Assembly (NCBI GenBank): GCA_017506865.1
Contig: JAFCMP010000541.1
Coordinates: 372,001-436,000 of the forward strand
Direction of reading: 5' to 3'
Origin: Tribonema minus
Lineage: Eukaryota > Sar > Xanthophyceae > Tribonematales > Tribonemataceae
DNA: 64,000 bases
A program made the position numbers and the translations under genes. Of the stretch, positions 1-9,923 are shown piece after piece (position 1 is the stretch's first letter; the number at the start of each line of letters is the position of its first letter). The notes beneath the pieces were generated by a model, which had not been told where the DNA came from, searched no databases, and was given only the letters and a program-made list of their open reading frames with translations.

Positions 1-3000
1 ACGTGTGTACGCCATGACGCGCTCCGCCAACTCCCGCGCCAGCGATATGCTCAGCTCAATGAGGATCTGACGCTTAGCTAACCCGGCCTTGCGTAACACA
101 TCTGCCTTCCCCCCCCCTGAGCACAGTGCTGAGTGCATTGCCAACTCCTTAACAAAAAGGCTTGTCTGCTTGCCCAGCCGTCCGTACGACTCCTGCACGA
201 ATGGCACAAAAGCCCAAGATGACGTCAAGGTGCCGGTGTGGTGCTTGACCTTCGCGTCCTCCCCCACCCCAGCAGCATAGCCGTCCGTGTTCGAGGCATT
301 TGTTTTGCCTGTCAGGTACGAGCTCGCTGTGGGCGCGCGCACACTTGTGTCTAGCACTATTCCCTTGTTACGGTATGCACTGCTAAAGTGCAGACACCCT
401 GGGTCAATGACTGTGTCCGCCCGATACCCCGGTACCTTGAAGACGCTAGCGTCCTCATTGCGGACAATAGAGACATGGTGCTGTCTCAAGATGCGCTGCA
501 GGCACCGCTTTTGGGCAGTGTGTGTCGCGTTGTGCCCCCGTATGTGCTGGCTGGGGCAGCTGATCGCATGCGTGGAGGTGGGGCTCACATCACTGCACCG
601 CCATGGGCACACCTCGCCCTGTATGCCCCACCCGTCTATGAAGATCGCAATCAAAATCATCGTGGCTGCTGCCATACTGGACATGGGCGCCGCACCCGGG
701 CGGTCATTGGCAGTGGGTGGCACGCTCATCCACGCCATTGCCCCGGACGCACGCTGGCTGCGCAGCTGCGCCAGGACCCGTGCGCTAGCCTGTTGGCGGC
801 GGCGGCTGGTGTCGCGCGAGTCACCAATAGGTGCAGCCTGCGTCGGCTTGCCCACGGCACCAGCCGAGGCAGCCTCTAGGTCCTCCACCAGGCAATCCTC
901 GTATTGACGTCGAAGAACATTTGAAAGGCCGGCTTGTAGTCCGTGCGTGAAGTGACCGCGCCGGCGGCGGGGCACTACCTTCCTGCAGATCTCATCAGCA
1001 TAGGCCTCCCAGTCGTCGTCGTCGTCCTCCTGCCCGCCGCTGCAGCTGCTTTCTTCCGCGCTAGTTTGTGTTTTAGCGGGCGTGGAAGGGGCAGCCGCGG
1101 CAGCGGCTTGAGGGCCAGGTACGGTCGCCGCCGCAGCGGCCGCCTCGGCGCCAGGCACAATGCCGTGGGTGTGTGGGGCTGGCTCAGTGGTCACTGTCTC
1201 CGTGACGGCAGTTGCGGCGTAGATCGCTTGCACCGCAGTGGGGAGCGTCGACGCTGCGGCCGTCGTATCTGCTGCCCACCGTAGCAACGATGCTGGGAGC
1301 TGCTCGGCCACAGCTGTGCGTGATTTTTCGCCGCCATCAGCTGTCAGCGCTCGCGTAGAGCGTCGCACGGCCTCGATGATTGGCGGCAGTCCCTGGTCCT
1401 CGCGTATTGCGCATGAGTGCTGCGCGAACCAGGTGACTGCGCCGTGTTCGTCAGTGCCGAGCCTCAGGGCCCCTGCTGCCACAGTGGCATGAATTATTGC
1501 CGGCCTCAGTGTTGTGCATGCCTGGGCCGTGTATGCGGCTGGTGCCAGTAGCCCCAAAAGCGGCATGCCCAGACCGCCTCGTCGCTCCGGCAACCGTGAC
1601 GCCCGCAGTGGCACTGCGATGTCCGTGAGTTCTGGCGGGCCCAAGCGCGGCAATACCAGCACGCTGCCACTGCTGGCTTCCTCATTGTCACCAGCAGTGC
1701 AGGCGGCCAGCAGGTGTGACTTCATGGCTGCCGCGGTAGAGCAGCCGTGCAGATGCAGCATGCGTTCGAGCGTCCATGCACAGAACCCGTCAAACGCGTG
1801 CAACCATGTCTCACTCAAAGCCGTGTCAACGACCCGAGCTAAGAAGCCCATGCGCTTCGTCAGTGACCTGCGTAGAATGAACTGTGCTGCCTGTAGGTGA
1901 TGCCGCGCCATTCCAGCTAGCTGCCACGACAATCGCCATGTCCCTGCGTCGACAAGATGCTTGCTCATGGCAGCGTGCACATAGGCTGGGTGCCCTACCG
2001 GTACCCCGACCGACGTAAAGCCCTGACTGGATTCTGGCATGGTGGTGTCCACAAACGGTATGTCAAGGGCGCGCAGGCGTGCTCTGGCCGCTTCATCAAA
2101 CACTGTGCCGCGCATGGCGATGGCCAGCGACTTGTCTGGTCGAACGCGTAGGCCCCCTGCCGCCAGCCGGCGGATCACCTCTGCCACCCCAGCGGCCGCT
2201 GCATCGTCGAAGTAGGCAGCTTGCAGCACGTTGAGGTCATCCAGGAAAGCGCAGTGCGGGGCTGGCGGTTCCGCTGTGCTGTGGCCGTAGGCCGGCATAC
2301 TGCCGGGCGTCGCATTCACTCCATCAGGGTAGAAGAGTAGGAAGGCCGCTGCCACTGCAAAGTACAGCGGCCCTAGAGGGTCCCCTTGCTGGCACCCTAG
2401 GTGGGAGCAGATAATGCGAGCTTCACCGTTCACCTCCACCCGCATCTCTGGGGCAGTGTCACCACAGTATACGGACTCAAAGTGCGGGAGCAGCTCCGGA
2501 CAGAAGAGCATAAGCCCCCGCACAATGGCGGCGCGATCCACACTGTTAAATGCGTTCTCACAGTCCAGTTGGATAGTGGTGCCATACAGCTCGTGCCACA
2601 CGCGCGCGCGCGCTGCCACATGCTCGACGCCAGACCGGTATCCTACGCCAAACTGCGACATGGAGGCCAGCAGCCCCGATATCTTGCCCTTGACACTCCG
2701 TGCCGCTGTGGACCCGAGGAGTCTGCGCCAGACACTGGAGCAGGCGATCGGACGCCGCTTCTGTCCTATGCCTGAGAGGGCCGCGGCGCGGAGAAGCCGT
2801 TGCGATTGCTCCGGCAGCAGTTCGGGCTCAACAAGCAGCGTCGTGAACACCTTGGCCAGGTGATGAGCGAATGCCGGTTCCATCACATCTGATTCTGAAT
2901 CACCAGCTAGTCCTGGCGAGGCACTGCTCACGGGGCGGGTGGCTGCTTTCACTGGTGCACCAGGCCCAGCGGCCATCAAGAGGTGTTCATAGCGTAGGCC

Positions 3001-6000
3001 GTCCAGCCCTCCTGCCTTCCCCGCCCCTGCTGCGGACAAGGTCGACAGTATGTCTGCCGCCTCCACCTCGAGGCGCCGTCCGGCTGCGCTGGCAGCATCC
3101 TCAGGCCTATCGCTGTGATCATGTGCCTGACCCGATTCGAAGACAGGACTGCCGCTGCCAGCTGGCCCGGTGGTCGTTGCCACCCCTGCGCTGTGTAAGC
3201 AGTGCCGCCGGGCGTCGCGTACCAGGCCGCGCACTTGCTCCATTGGCGTATCGACTACCCCCGGCCGGGTGCCAGTTTCAGGGTGCTTTGCTGCCAGCAC
3301 CTGTGCCGTGACCTCGTCTGCTGGGGCGCATGCTTCACGCGCCTCTAGTCGTGCGGCAGCCAAGCCTACCCCCCGTCGCTTGCCTGAGAGGGCAGCGCAT
3401 GCTGTTTGCTGCCTGGAGTCAGCCTCCGTCCAGTCGGCATCGAAGTTCGTTTGTGCCGACGCCATAGCTGCGTTGTTTGGTTTGGGGGCCCGCAGCGCCG
3501 CTGCTGCTGACAGCGTCTTTCTCAGTAGCTCCGCGAAGTCGCCAGACAGCAACGCTGCCAGCCGGGCCGCAGGCGGCATACCGGTTCCCTCCGGTTGCCT
3601 ACCAAAGGCCATCGCTGCTAGCAGGTGCAGCAGCCTGTAGCCGCGCTGCACTAGAGTCTGAGAAACCTGATGAGCAAACGCCCCGGCACCATGGTGGAGG
3701 CGCACCCGTGCCGCCTCACGTGCACTGTCTGTGGCGTCCGCCAGTAGTCGTGTGGCGTGCTCCACTAGCCGTGCCCACTGGGTGCACTGCAGCTGAGTGC
3801 GGAAGGGGTTGGCAGTCGTGGTGAACCGCAGCAGCAGTAGATCCGCCTCATTGGTCTGGTCAAGTGCGTGGACGACCGAGGGCGTCGAGAGGTCCCAAGC
3901 CAGGGATGCTCGTGCCTGGGGCTTTGAGGGCCTGCCACTGGTGGTGGTGGTCGGGGGGGGCGGTGACGCGGCATCGTCCGGCGGGTCCACGTCCATGTCC
4001 GCCCATCCCACGGCCGTCCCGTGGGGGGGGCTGCTGTCCTGCAGCCTCAGGCTGTCAGACTGAGTGCGGCTGCCGGCGCTGCTAGGCGGTGCCGCAGCAG
4101 CTGCCGTTCGGCGCCGGCGTTGCGCGCCGGTTGCCGTGGCCGCCGGGCGTTTCTTGCTAGACTTTGAGTTGGCAGCGCCACTAGCCGGCACCGCCGGTAG
4201 TTTTGGAGGTGTCGCTGCGGCAGCCCCCGCCGCCGCGGCCGCGCCGTCGCTACCCGCACCCCCGCCCTCGGACTGGCCCGGGGGTACTGCCGGGCGTGCG
4301 CGCGTGGGGGCGCTTCCATTCCGTCGACACGTGTGGCATGGCGAGGTCAGCGCGCATTGCCTCTGCCCCGCGCTGGCTGACATATGGACCAGGCCGCAGG
4401 CACCTGTGCATGCACTCAGCTTCCTTACCGCCCGTAGGAAGTCTTCTGCCGTGCAACCATACATGGTGCTCATCTCCTGCACATGCTTGGCATGGTGTGC
4501 CCCAGTGCTGCAGGTACTGCTGCCTGAAGGGGCACGGTCACCGGATGGGTCGTGATCAACCTGCTGCCGGATGCCCTTGGCGTATGTTGCCGCCGGATTT
4601 TGCTGACAGTGTGATGTGCTCGCCTCAGGGTTCAGCATCGACCTCGTGCAGCTACCACCGTTGAAGTGGGCCACTACCGGTGCCATGCGGCTCGCAGCTG
4701 ACAGTTTGCCTCGCTGTTTGCTGTCCTCTTTCTGACCAAGCTGCCAAAATGCCAGTGTGCATAGTGGACACCTCAGTGGCTCAGGCTGCTGTGGCAACTG
4801 CAGCGCAGTACGGGGCTGTGTCCGACTCGGAGCCGTGATGTGGGTGCTGTCAGCTTGAGTGGTCGCCGACGCTGTCATAGTGGTTGGCAAGGGCGGAGCT
4901 GCCGCAGGGGCGACAAGCAGTTCAAAGTGTCCCACATTTGTATATAGCCCAGGCGGCGTCCACAGCACATCCAGATGGCAGTCAGGCTGAGCTGGAGTCG
5001 CCGGTGCGAATACCGCTGGCAGCCCCATCAGTTGTGCCAGCACCAGCCCTGTTGATTTTTGCGTGCTGCCAGTGGCCTGAGGCTTGGCCTGCCACACCGT
5101 CACCGAGACCGCGTAGACCGCTGCAACAATGGCCCACACAGACAAACCGAGGGGCCGTCCCCACACGCCCTCTTCCTGTAGGCGTTGCAGCAGGAGCGTG
5201 TGCCCGCTGTCCTTGCTATCCGTTTCATTTGTGCCGTACTCGATTGCGAGGCAGCGAGCGCGTGTCCCGTACGTGTCGAATTGTTCACGTGTACACGCAG
5301 GTTGGGCTGCGGCATGCGCGGTCAGTTGACGCATCGATGACATGCTGGCCCCTTGTTTGCCCGCCCCCTGCGTGACGTATGCCACCATCCCGTCCAGCAG
5401 TGCCTCTCGCATGGCAATCACCAGCGCTGGGGCCGGCAGTCCGTGCTCAACTGCGACGCTGCCTATGCCGTGTAGAGCTGTATGAATCAGGCAGTTGCCG
5501 TTGCCCACGTTGCTCACGGGGCGAAGCTCCCCACCACGTGCTAGCGTCGCTGTGTTTTCCCCAAGCGCCTGTTTGTGGAGTGCCTGCAGGCCCGTGTGCC
5601 AAGTGGAAAAGCCATAGTTGGTGGCTTTTGCCAGCGCGTCTTGCTGCTCCTCCACGGTGACTGTATGGCACACGGTTGAGGGTATCCGGGTCGCCACCGT
5701 CACGGTGGTGACCTTCGCCGGCCCGGATATTGGTGCTGAGGGGGCAGAGGCACCGCCCCTTGGCGGTGTGGTGGCTGGTGCCAGCTGCCCTAGGGGTGCA
5801 GGAGAATTGTCGCACTGGGCCTGTCGCTCCTGCGTCCGCCGTCTGTGTTTACCTCTGCGTCGACTGCGCTTTCCACTGGCAACCATAGCCGTGACAGATG
5901 CTGTCTCGGTCATTGTTGCGTGGGTGCTGTTATCACCGGCCTGCGTTACGTCTGACTCGCCATGTTTCCCGGCTGGCTGGCGAGGCGACCTGGCAACGAC

Positions 6001-8751
6001 CGGTTCCCTAAGGGAGAGTTGGTCAAACACCGCTGCCAGGTCGTTACCCTCTTCTCGGAGGGAGAGCAAGCTGAACGTGACCGTCAGGTCATGCATCTGA
6101 TTCACCAGCGGTGCGCAGGGAGTCCGGCCCAGCAGGGTCTGTGTTGCTGGCGCGTGCAGTCGGCGTGACGTGCGGCCGGGTTCAAGCTTGGTACCCGTCG
6201 GCCAAGCGCAAAGCACCGTGACGCGTGCCCGATTGGGGGCAAGGGCCAGTGCACGTACCCTGCGCGCGAGTGCGCCAGCCGCCCCCAGCAAGCCTTGCCA
6301 GTGAGATCCCGTCGGGTCCCTGGGGCATTCGCTAGACTGAGCGCCCGCTGCGACAGCAGCTGCTGCACTGCCAGGTGTGCTGGGCACACGATCGTTGCTT
6401 GACATCGTTGCGCCGCTATCGCTAGCACGACTTTCGCCAGGCAGCACACCCATTGTGCTGCTCCGGGTCAGTCTCGGCAGCGGCGCAACTGCCACACCGT
6501 CCAACGTAGATGCATGGGCTTGCCTGGGGTCCACCCCCAGGTGCTCGCATCCGAGGATTTTGCGTATGGGACCACATTTGCTAGCGGCGGCGAGCAGCGC
6601 GGCTGTTGGCTTCAGGCTATTCCCCCCACCAACAGCTGCACCACCCGCTGCCGCCGCGCATGTCGTTGGTCGGGTGTGTATGTCAGCAATGTGATCATGG
6701 CCTGATGCACGGTCACAGCCTGACAGTGTGCATGCTGTCGCGGCGACCGGGCCTGCGAGGCAGTCGGCGCAGCGCCACACGTCGCACTGGTCCAGGGCCC
6801 CTAGATCACCAGATGGTGTCGTGGCGCTTGCTGCTGTGCGTCTGATGAAGAGGTTGCCGCACCCATCGCAGACCTGCTCCAGGCCGCCGCATATTGGTCG
6901 GTGGTCTAGGAAAAGCTGAACATGCAGTTCTGCAAATTGCTTCCCTTTCCCTGTGTGGCGCGTGCGCTGGTGTGCACATGCGTGTGCCGCTGGGCAATTC
7001 TTGTCCAGGGCGCGAGGATTTGCTCGCACTATGAACTTGTCGCACATGCGGCAGTCCAGCCCCGGGATATTGACCTTCCGGTTGGCAGCGTGTATCTTGG
7101 CGGGCGCCAGATCTGTCCTAGCGGTGATGCCGGATATTGGGTGCCCGTTGCGACTGTTACCGTCAGAGGTGACGCTGCCGCCTGACAGAGAGGCGCCGCT
7201 GCCAGCTGGCTGCAAAGACCGGGACGTGATTTGTCTCTGGTGACCCGCCGGCCCAGGTTCGCCAACTTCCATCGGTACAGGCATGGTTACGGTGACCGGC
7301 TTTGCCAGCGCACCGCCAGACTGTGGCTCTGGGCGGGTGACGCTGCCAGTGCTTTGGGCGCTGGCGCGGCGCCGACCCCGCCGGGGTGCAGCCGCCCCAC
7401 GTTCGCCGCCCGGTGCAGCAGCGGCCGCTGGTGCTGTTGTCACCATGTCTGCAGCACATGGGGTTGCCGCTGCGGTGACCTCCATCGGCTGAGGACCGGG
7501 ATGCCACTGGGGAGAGGCGCCGCTGCTAGCTGGCTGCGAAGGCCGCGACGTGATCCGTCTCTGGTGACCCGCTGGCCCACTAGTAGGTTCGCCAACTTCC
7601 ATCGGTACGGGCACGGTCATGGTGACCGCCTTTGCCAGCGCACTCAGTTTGCCACACGGCGACTCTGGGCGGTTGATGCTGCCAATGCTTCCGAGGCGGC
7701 CCAGGGGCGGCCCAGCGTTGGCGCCGCGGCGCCGACCCCGCCGGGATGCAGCTGCCCCGCGTTGGCCATCTGATGCGGCAGCGGCTGCCGGTGGTTTTGG
7801 CACCATGTCTGCCGCACGTGGCGTTGCCGCCGCCGTTAAGTCGGAGGTAACCTTGCGACCGCATGCAGCGGCGGCTGTGACAGTCGTCCGTGGCTGTGCA
7901 ACCACCTGGTTGGCCGGTGCGGGCCCCGCCGCTGGTGCGGCAGTGGCAGCCGTCACTAAAGGCGTTTTCCGCCGCGATCGTCGTTTTGGCATTGGCGTTG
8001 TCGCTACTGGTGGATCCGGCGGCAGTGTCGCCCGACGGCGTGTACTTGCCGCTGGTGGTGGTAGTACCACCAAGCTCAGTACAATTATCGCTGTTGGCGG
8101 CAGAGCCTCCCGTAAACTCGCCGCTTGAGACTCCGAGTCACTGGCAGGCTGATGCCGCGGGCGCTTCGTCTGTGAGCATCCCCTGTTACAATGATTACTG
8201 GCACCTGGGCTGGTCAGATGGCGGCGGCGCTTCTTGCCGTGCGCATGGCTGCCACTGCCCTGAGGCTCGTCCGAGTCGGCTGACGACAAGTGTAGTCTGC
8301 GCATGCTTCTGCACAGCTCTGCAACCTGACTGCATACTGGCACCTCTGGCATCGGCCGCGGTCTAGAGCTCTGGGCCATCAGCTGAGGTGGTGGCGGGCC
8401 GGGTATCGGCGGCGGGCCCGGAATCGGTGGCGGACCCGGGATCGGCGGCGGGCCCGGTATCGGCGGCGGGCCCGGGATCGGTGGCGGGCCCGGTATCGGC
8501 GGCGGGCCTGGGATCGGCGGCGGGCCCGAAATTGGCGGCGGGCCCGGGATCGGTGGCGGCGGCGGTATCGCTAGGCGTACCCAACGGCCAACACCATGGC
8601 GGCGTCTGCGGCGTGTGTCAGATTGGCGTGCAGCTTTGACCTGCCACCACCACAAGCCAGTATTCAGCCCGTGGTTGCGCTGTCCCCGTTTGCGTTTCAG
8701 AGGTGACCCCTCCCCATGTGAGGCAGGGCTGGTAAGCCAGTGGAGGGCCAT
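1..8751 (-). CDS. Giant non-LTR retrotransposon polyprotein: OTU protease, reverse transcriptase, endonuclease (partial at left edge)
   Basis: The frame is open without a stop from the ATG at 8749-8751 to the window edge, about 2,917 codons, and looks whole as far as it can be seen. In order it has a PGPPPI repeat (residues ~64-117); a low-complexity Ala/Pro/Arg region; Cys/His fingers with CxxC pairs such as LDCRMC and VCDGC (~560-640); and an OTU cysteine protease with NGNC (Cys ~1087) and GHFELL (His ~1275). Then come reverse transcriptase motifs GLDGLRYEHL, IQLDCENAFNSVDR (Asp ~2063), CQQGDPLGPLYF and FLDD (~2171), followed by LPERRGGLGM. The C-terminal part has a CPWRC...C...H finger at about 609-520, then ADTVID and IVLDTSV, which fit a restriction-like endonuclease. 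The domain order fits LINEs with a C-terminal endonuclease. Reading of RT and OTU is firm; the endonuclease and exact clade are inferred. An in-frame stop upstream near 8840 limits the start. Confidence 0.9.
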   Translation of the reverse strand, partial: MALHWLTSPASHGEGSPLKRKRGQRNHGLNTGLWWWQVKAARQSDTRRRRRHGVGRWVRLAIPPPPPIPGPPPISGPPPIPGPPPIPGPPPIPGPPPIPGPPPIPGPPPIPGPPPIPGPPPPQLMAQSSRPRPMPEVPVCSQVAELCRSMRRLHLSSADSDEPQGSGSHAHGKKRRRHLTSPGASNHCNRGCSQTKRPRHQPASDSESQAASLREALPPTAIIVLSLVVLPPPAASTRRRATLPPDPPVATTPMPKRRSRRKTPLVTAATAAPAAGPAPANQVVAQPRTTVTAAAACGRKVTSDLTAAATPRAADMVPKPPAAAAASDGQRGAAASRRGRRRGANAGPPLGRLGSIGSINRPESPCGKLSALAKAVTMTVPVPMEVGEPTSGPAGHQRRITSRPSQPASSGASPQWHPGPQPMEVTAAATPCAADMVTTAPAAAAAPGGERGAAAPRRGRRRASAQSTGSVTRPEPQSGGALAKPVTVTMPVPMEVGEPGPAGHQRQITSRSLQPAGSGASLSGGSVTSDGNSRNGHPISGITARTDLAPAKIHAANRKVNIPGLDCRMCDKFIVRANPRALDKNCPAAHACAHQRTRHTGKGKQFAELHVQLFLDHRPICGGLEQVCDGCGNLFIRRTAASATTPSGDLGALDQCDVWRCADCLAGPVAATACTLSGCDRASGHDHIADIHTRPTTCAAAAGGAAVGGGNSLKPTAALLAAASKCGPIRKILGCEHLGVDPRQAHASTLDGVAVAPLPRLTRSSTMGVLPGESRASDSGATMSSNDRVPSTPGSAAAAVAAGAQSSECPRDPTGSHWQGLLGAAGALARRVRALALAPNRARVTVLCAWPTGTKLEPGRTSRRLHAPATQTLLGRTPCAPLVNQMHDLTVTFSLLSLREEGNDLAAVFDQLSLREPVVARSPRQPAGKHGESDVTQAGDNSTHATMTETASVTAMVASGKRSRRRGKHRRRTQERQAQCDNSPAPLGQLAPATTPPRGGASAPSAPISGPAKVTTVTVATRIPSTVCHTVTVEEQQDALAKATNYGFSTWHTGLQALHKQALGENTATLARGGELRPVSNVGNGNCLIHTALHGIGSVAVEHGLPAPALVIAMREALLDGMVAYVTQGAGKQGASMSSMRQLTAHAAAQPACTREQFDTYGTRARCLAIEYGTNETDSKDSGHTLLLQRLQEEGVWGRPLGLSVWAIVAAVYAVSVTVWQAKPQATGSTQKSTGLVLAQLMGLPAVFAPATPAQPDCHLDVLWTPPGLYTNVGHFELLVAPAAAPPLPTTMTASATTQADSTHITAPSRTQPRTALQLPQQPEPLRCPLCTLAFWQLGQKEDSKQRGKLSAASRMAPVVAHFNGGSCTRSMLNPEASTSHCQQNPAATYAKGIRQQVDHDPSGDRAPSGSSTCSTGAHHAKHVQEMSTMYGCTAEDFLRAVRKLSACTGACGLVHMSASAGQRQCALTSPCHTCRRNGSAPTRARPAVPPGQSEGGGAGSDGAAAAAGAAAATPPKLPAVPASGAANSKSSKKRPAATATGAQRRRRTAAAAAPPSSAGSRTQSDSLRLQDSSPPHGTAVGWADMDVDPPDDAASPPPPTTTTSGRPSKPQARASLAWDLSTPSVVHALDQTNEADLLLLRFTTTANPFRTQLQCTQWARLVEHATRLLADATDSAREAARVRLHHGAGAFAHQVSQTLVQRGYRLLHLLAAMAFGRQPEGTGMPPAARLAALLSGDFAELLRKTLSAAAALRAPKPNNAAMASAQTNFDADWTEADSRQQTACAALSGKRRGVGLAAARLEAREACAPADEVTAQVLAAKHPETGTRPGVVDTPMEQVRGLVRDARRHCLHSAGVATTTGPAGSGSPVFESGQAHDHSDRPEDAASAAGRRLEVEAADILSTLSAAGAGKAGGLDGLRYEHLLMAAGPGAPVKAATRPVSSASPGLAGDSESDVMEPAFAHHLAKVFTTLLVEPELLPEQSQRLLRAAALSGIGQKRRPIACSSVWRRLLGSTAARSVKGKISGLLASMSQFGVGYRSGVEHVAARARVWHELYGTTIQLDCENAFNSVDRAAIVRGLMLFCPELLPHFESVYCGDTAPEMRVEVNGEARIICSHLGCQQGDPLGPLYFAVAAAFLLFYPDGVNATPGSMPAYGHSTAEPPAPHCAFLDDLNVLQAAYFDDAAAAGVAEVIRRLAAGGLRVRPDKSLAIAMRGTVFDEAARARLRALDIPFVDTTMPESSQGFTSVGVPVGHPAYVHAAMSKHLVDAGTWRLSWQLAGMARHHLQAAQFILRRSLTKRMGFLARVVDTALSETWLHAFDGFCAWTLERMLHLHGCSTAAAMKSHLLAACTAGDNEEASSGSVLVLPRLGPPELTDIAVPLRASRLPERRGGLGMPLLGLLAPAAYTAQACTTLRPAIIHATVAAGALRLGTDEHGAVTWFAQHSCAIREDQGLPPIIEAVRRSTRALTADGGEKSRTAVAEQLPASLLRWAADTTAAASTLPTAVQAIYAATAVTETVTTEPAPHTHGIVPGAEAAAAAATVPGPQAAAAAAPSTPAKTQTSAEESSCSGGQEDDDDDWEAYADEICRKVVPRRRRGHFTHGLQAGLSNVLRRQYEDCLVEDLEAASAGAVGKPTQAAPIGDSRDTSRRRQQASARVLAQLRSQRASGAMAWMSVPPTANDRPGAAPMSSMAAATMILIAIFIDGWGIQGEVCPWRCSDVSPTSTHAISCPSQHIRGHNATHTAQKRCLQRILRQHHVSIVRNEDASVFKVPGYRADTVIDPGCLHFSSAYRNKGIVLDTSVRAPTASSYLTGKTNASNTDGYAAGVGEDAKVKHHTGTLTSSWAFVPFVQESYGRLGKQTSLFVKELAMHSALCSGGGKADVLRKAGLAKRQILIELSISLARELAERVMAYTR
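8401..8566 (-). repeat. In-frame PGPPPI proline-rich repeat array in the retroelement
   Basis: An 18-base unit coding Ile-Pro-Gly-Pro-Pro-Pro is repeated about nine times in frame, with mostly third-base variation. It forms a short extended proline-rich segment near the N-terminus of the retroelement protein. It may be a linker or a ligand for SH3/WW-type domains; that role is inference. Confidence 0.85.
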
Positions 8752-8782
8752 AGCTTTGAAAGGCAACTTTGAGGGGCGAGAG

Positions 8783-8808
8783 AAAAAAAAAAAAAAAAAA
8801 AAAAAAAA
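8783..8808 (+). repeat. A26 homopolymer (T26 in retroelement sense)
   Basis: A run of 26 A on the plus strand lies about 30 bases upstream of the retroelement start codon. In element sense it is a poly-T tract read in frame as Phe codons. It may be a poly(A) remnant of another insertion or part of the element's leader. Confidence 0.8.
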
Positions 8809-8840
8809 GAAGCCCAGGCTCGATCTCGAAAGCGCGGCTG

Positions 8841-9677
8841 CCTACCGCGAACTCGTCCCTGCACAGCTATACCACTTCCAGTTCAAAATCTCACCCTGCT
8901 CTGGTGTATCTGGTGAGGTGCTTTTCACGCCGTCGTGAAACGAGCGGTGGTGGAACGAGTCGGTGTGCTCAAGCTCTCTGCCTCTGACCAACACAAGGCA
9001 GCTAGGTTGAATGCAATGCTGTGCAATTCGTGTCCTTGCCGCTGCAGTGTCGTGATCCTGTCGTGTCTGTGCGTGTGCTGAATGCAGTCAGTCTCTGCCA
9101 GGCGAGGTCCCTTGTGCGGCTGCAAATCAAGCTGGTCAGCAAGCGTTCAAACCTTAATCTGGTGAACTGCTATCTTCTGTCCTGCGATCCAGTGTGCCCT
9201 AGGTTCCCCCTTCCCGATCCGTCGACGGCGATATCGTCTGATGTTTTCTTTTTTTTTTTTGGTTTAGTTTGCCCTTCTTGTGCTTCGGCCGATGTCGCTG
9301 TGTGCGTAGGTAGCTTTAGCAAAATCAATGCGAGGCTTACTTGCTGTCACCGGCGACCCACGCTGCGTGTCTGGCCTTGTTCGCCACAGGCCCGCGGTGG
9401 AGCGAAATCCGCTCTCTAGTCCTCGGGCTGTAGCCAGGCTGACAGGTTGAGCGTGCGGTGCTGCTGTGCCCTCAGTGTCCCCTGTGCATCCTCGCCTTCC
9501 GCGCCGCCGCTCCGCCAGCGGCTCCTCCTAACATGCTGTACACACGCAGGTTGGGCTGTCATTGTACTCGCACAGGCAACCTGTCTTCATGTGCCTGAAC
9601 TGTGTATGCTGTGAAAGCAAGCAACAGCTGCTCCCGGGTCGATGACTTGATAGGGCTTCATTTGACTATCTGCTGCA
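8841..9677. other. Non-coding stretch upstream of the retroelement
   Basis: No convincing coding region is seen. Open frames here are short and lack recognisable motifs or codon bias. A T11 tract lies near 9249-9260. The stretch may contain the promoter or 5' leader of the minus-strand retroelement. Confidence 0.4.
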
Positions 9678-9923
9678 TTGGTAACGCCTCCAGATGCCCT
9701 GGCCTGCTTTGACTCACAGGACGCGCATATTCGACATGCAGCCTCCAAGAAAGAGCTTTTCTTGCTCTACTGCGAGCTGATTGGCCGGGAAGTGCCCGCG
9801 AATCTCATCTACAGTGTCCTGGCGGGGAAAGCATTTCTGGAGGAGCGTCAAGCATTTGCGCTCAAGCAAGGTTTGCTGGTGCTCGCGCCTGGTGGGTCCA
9901 ACTGGGTCTTGCGGTGGGATTAG
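9678..9923 (+). CDS. Possible isolated exon or gene fragment, unknown product
   Basis: About 80 codons are open and end at TAG 9921-9923. The peptide has balanced composition, unlike the Ala/Arg shadow frames around it, with segments such as KKELFLLYCELIG and LAGKAFLEERQAFALKQG that look like amphipathic helices of a real protein. There is no ATG at the beginning; it would have to be a terminal exon with an acceptor near 9693 (CTCCAG), or the remnant of a gene interrupted by the neighbouring retroelement. No family is recognised. Confidence 0.3.
   Translation: MVTPPDALACFDSQDAHIRHAASKKELFLLYCELIGREVPANLIYSVLAGKAFLEERQAFALKQGLLVLAPGGSNWVLRWD

Larger units (their letters stand above)
1..8810 (-). 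mobile_element. LINE-like element, 5' part to window edge
   Basis: The element is defined by its single giant frame and by the poly-T tract (sense strand) just ahead of the start codon. No long terminal repeats are seen. The 3' end, any poly(A) tail and any target-site duplication lie beyond position 1. Because the frame is uninterrupted over nearly 9 kb, the insertion should be young or still under selection. Its true 5' boundary is uncertain; it may extend into 8811-9650, where no other gene is seen. Confidence 0.75.

Noticed and set aside
287-8128. Many plus-strand frames of 100-200 codons across 0.1-8.1 kb
   Set aside because: They are antisense shadows of the minus-strand retroelement frame, which carries the RT and OTU motifs; the plus frames have none.
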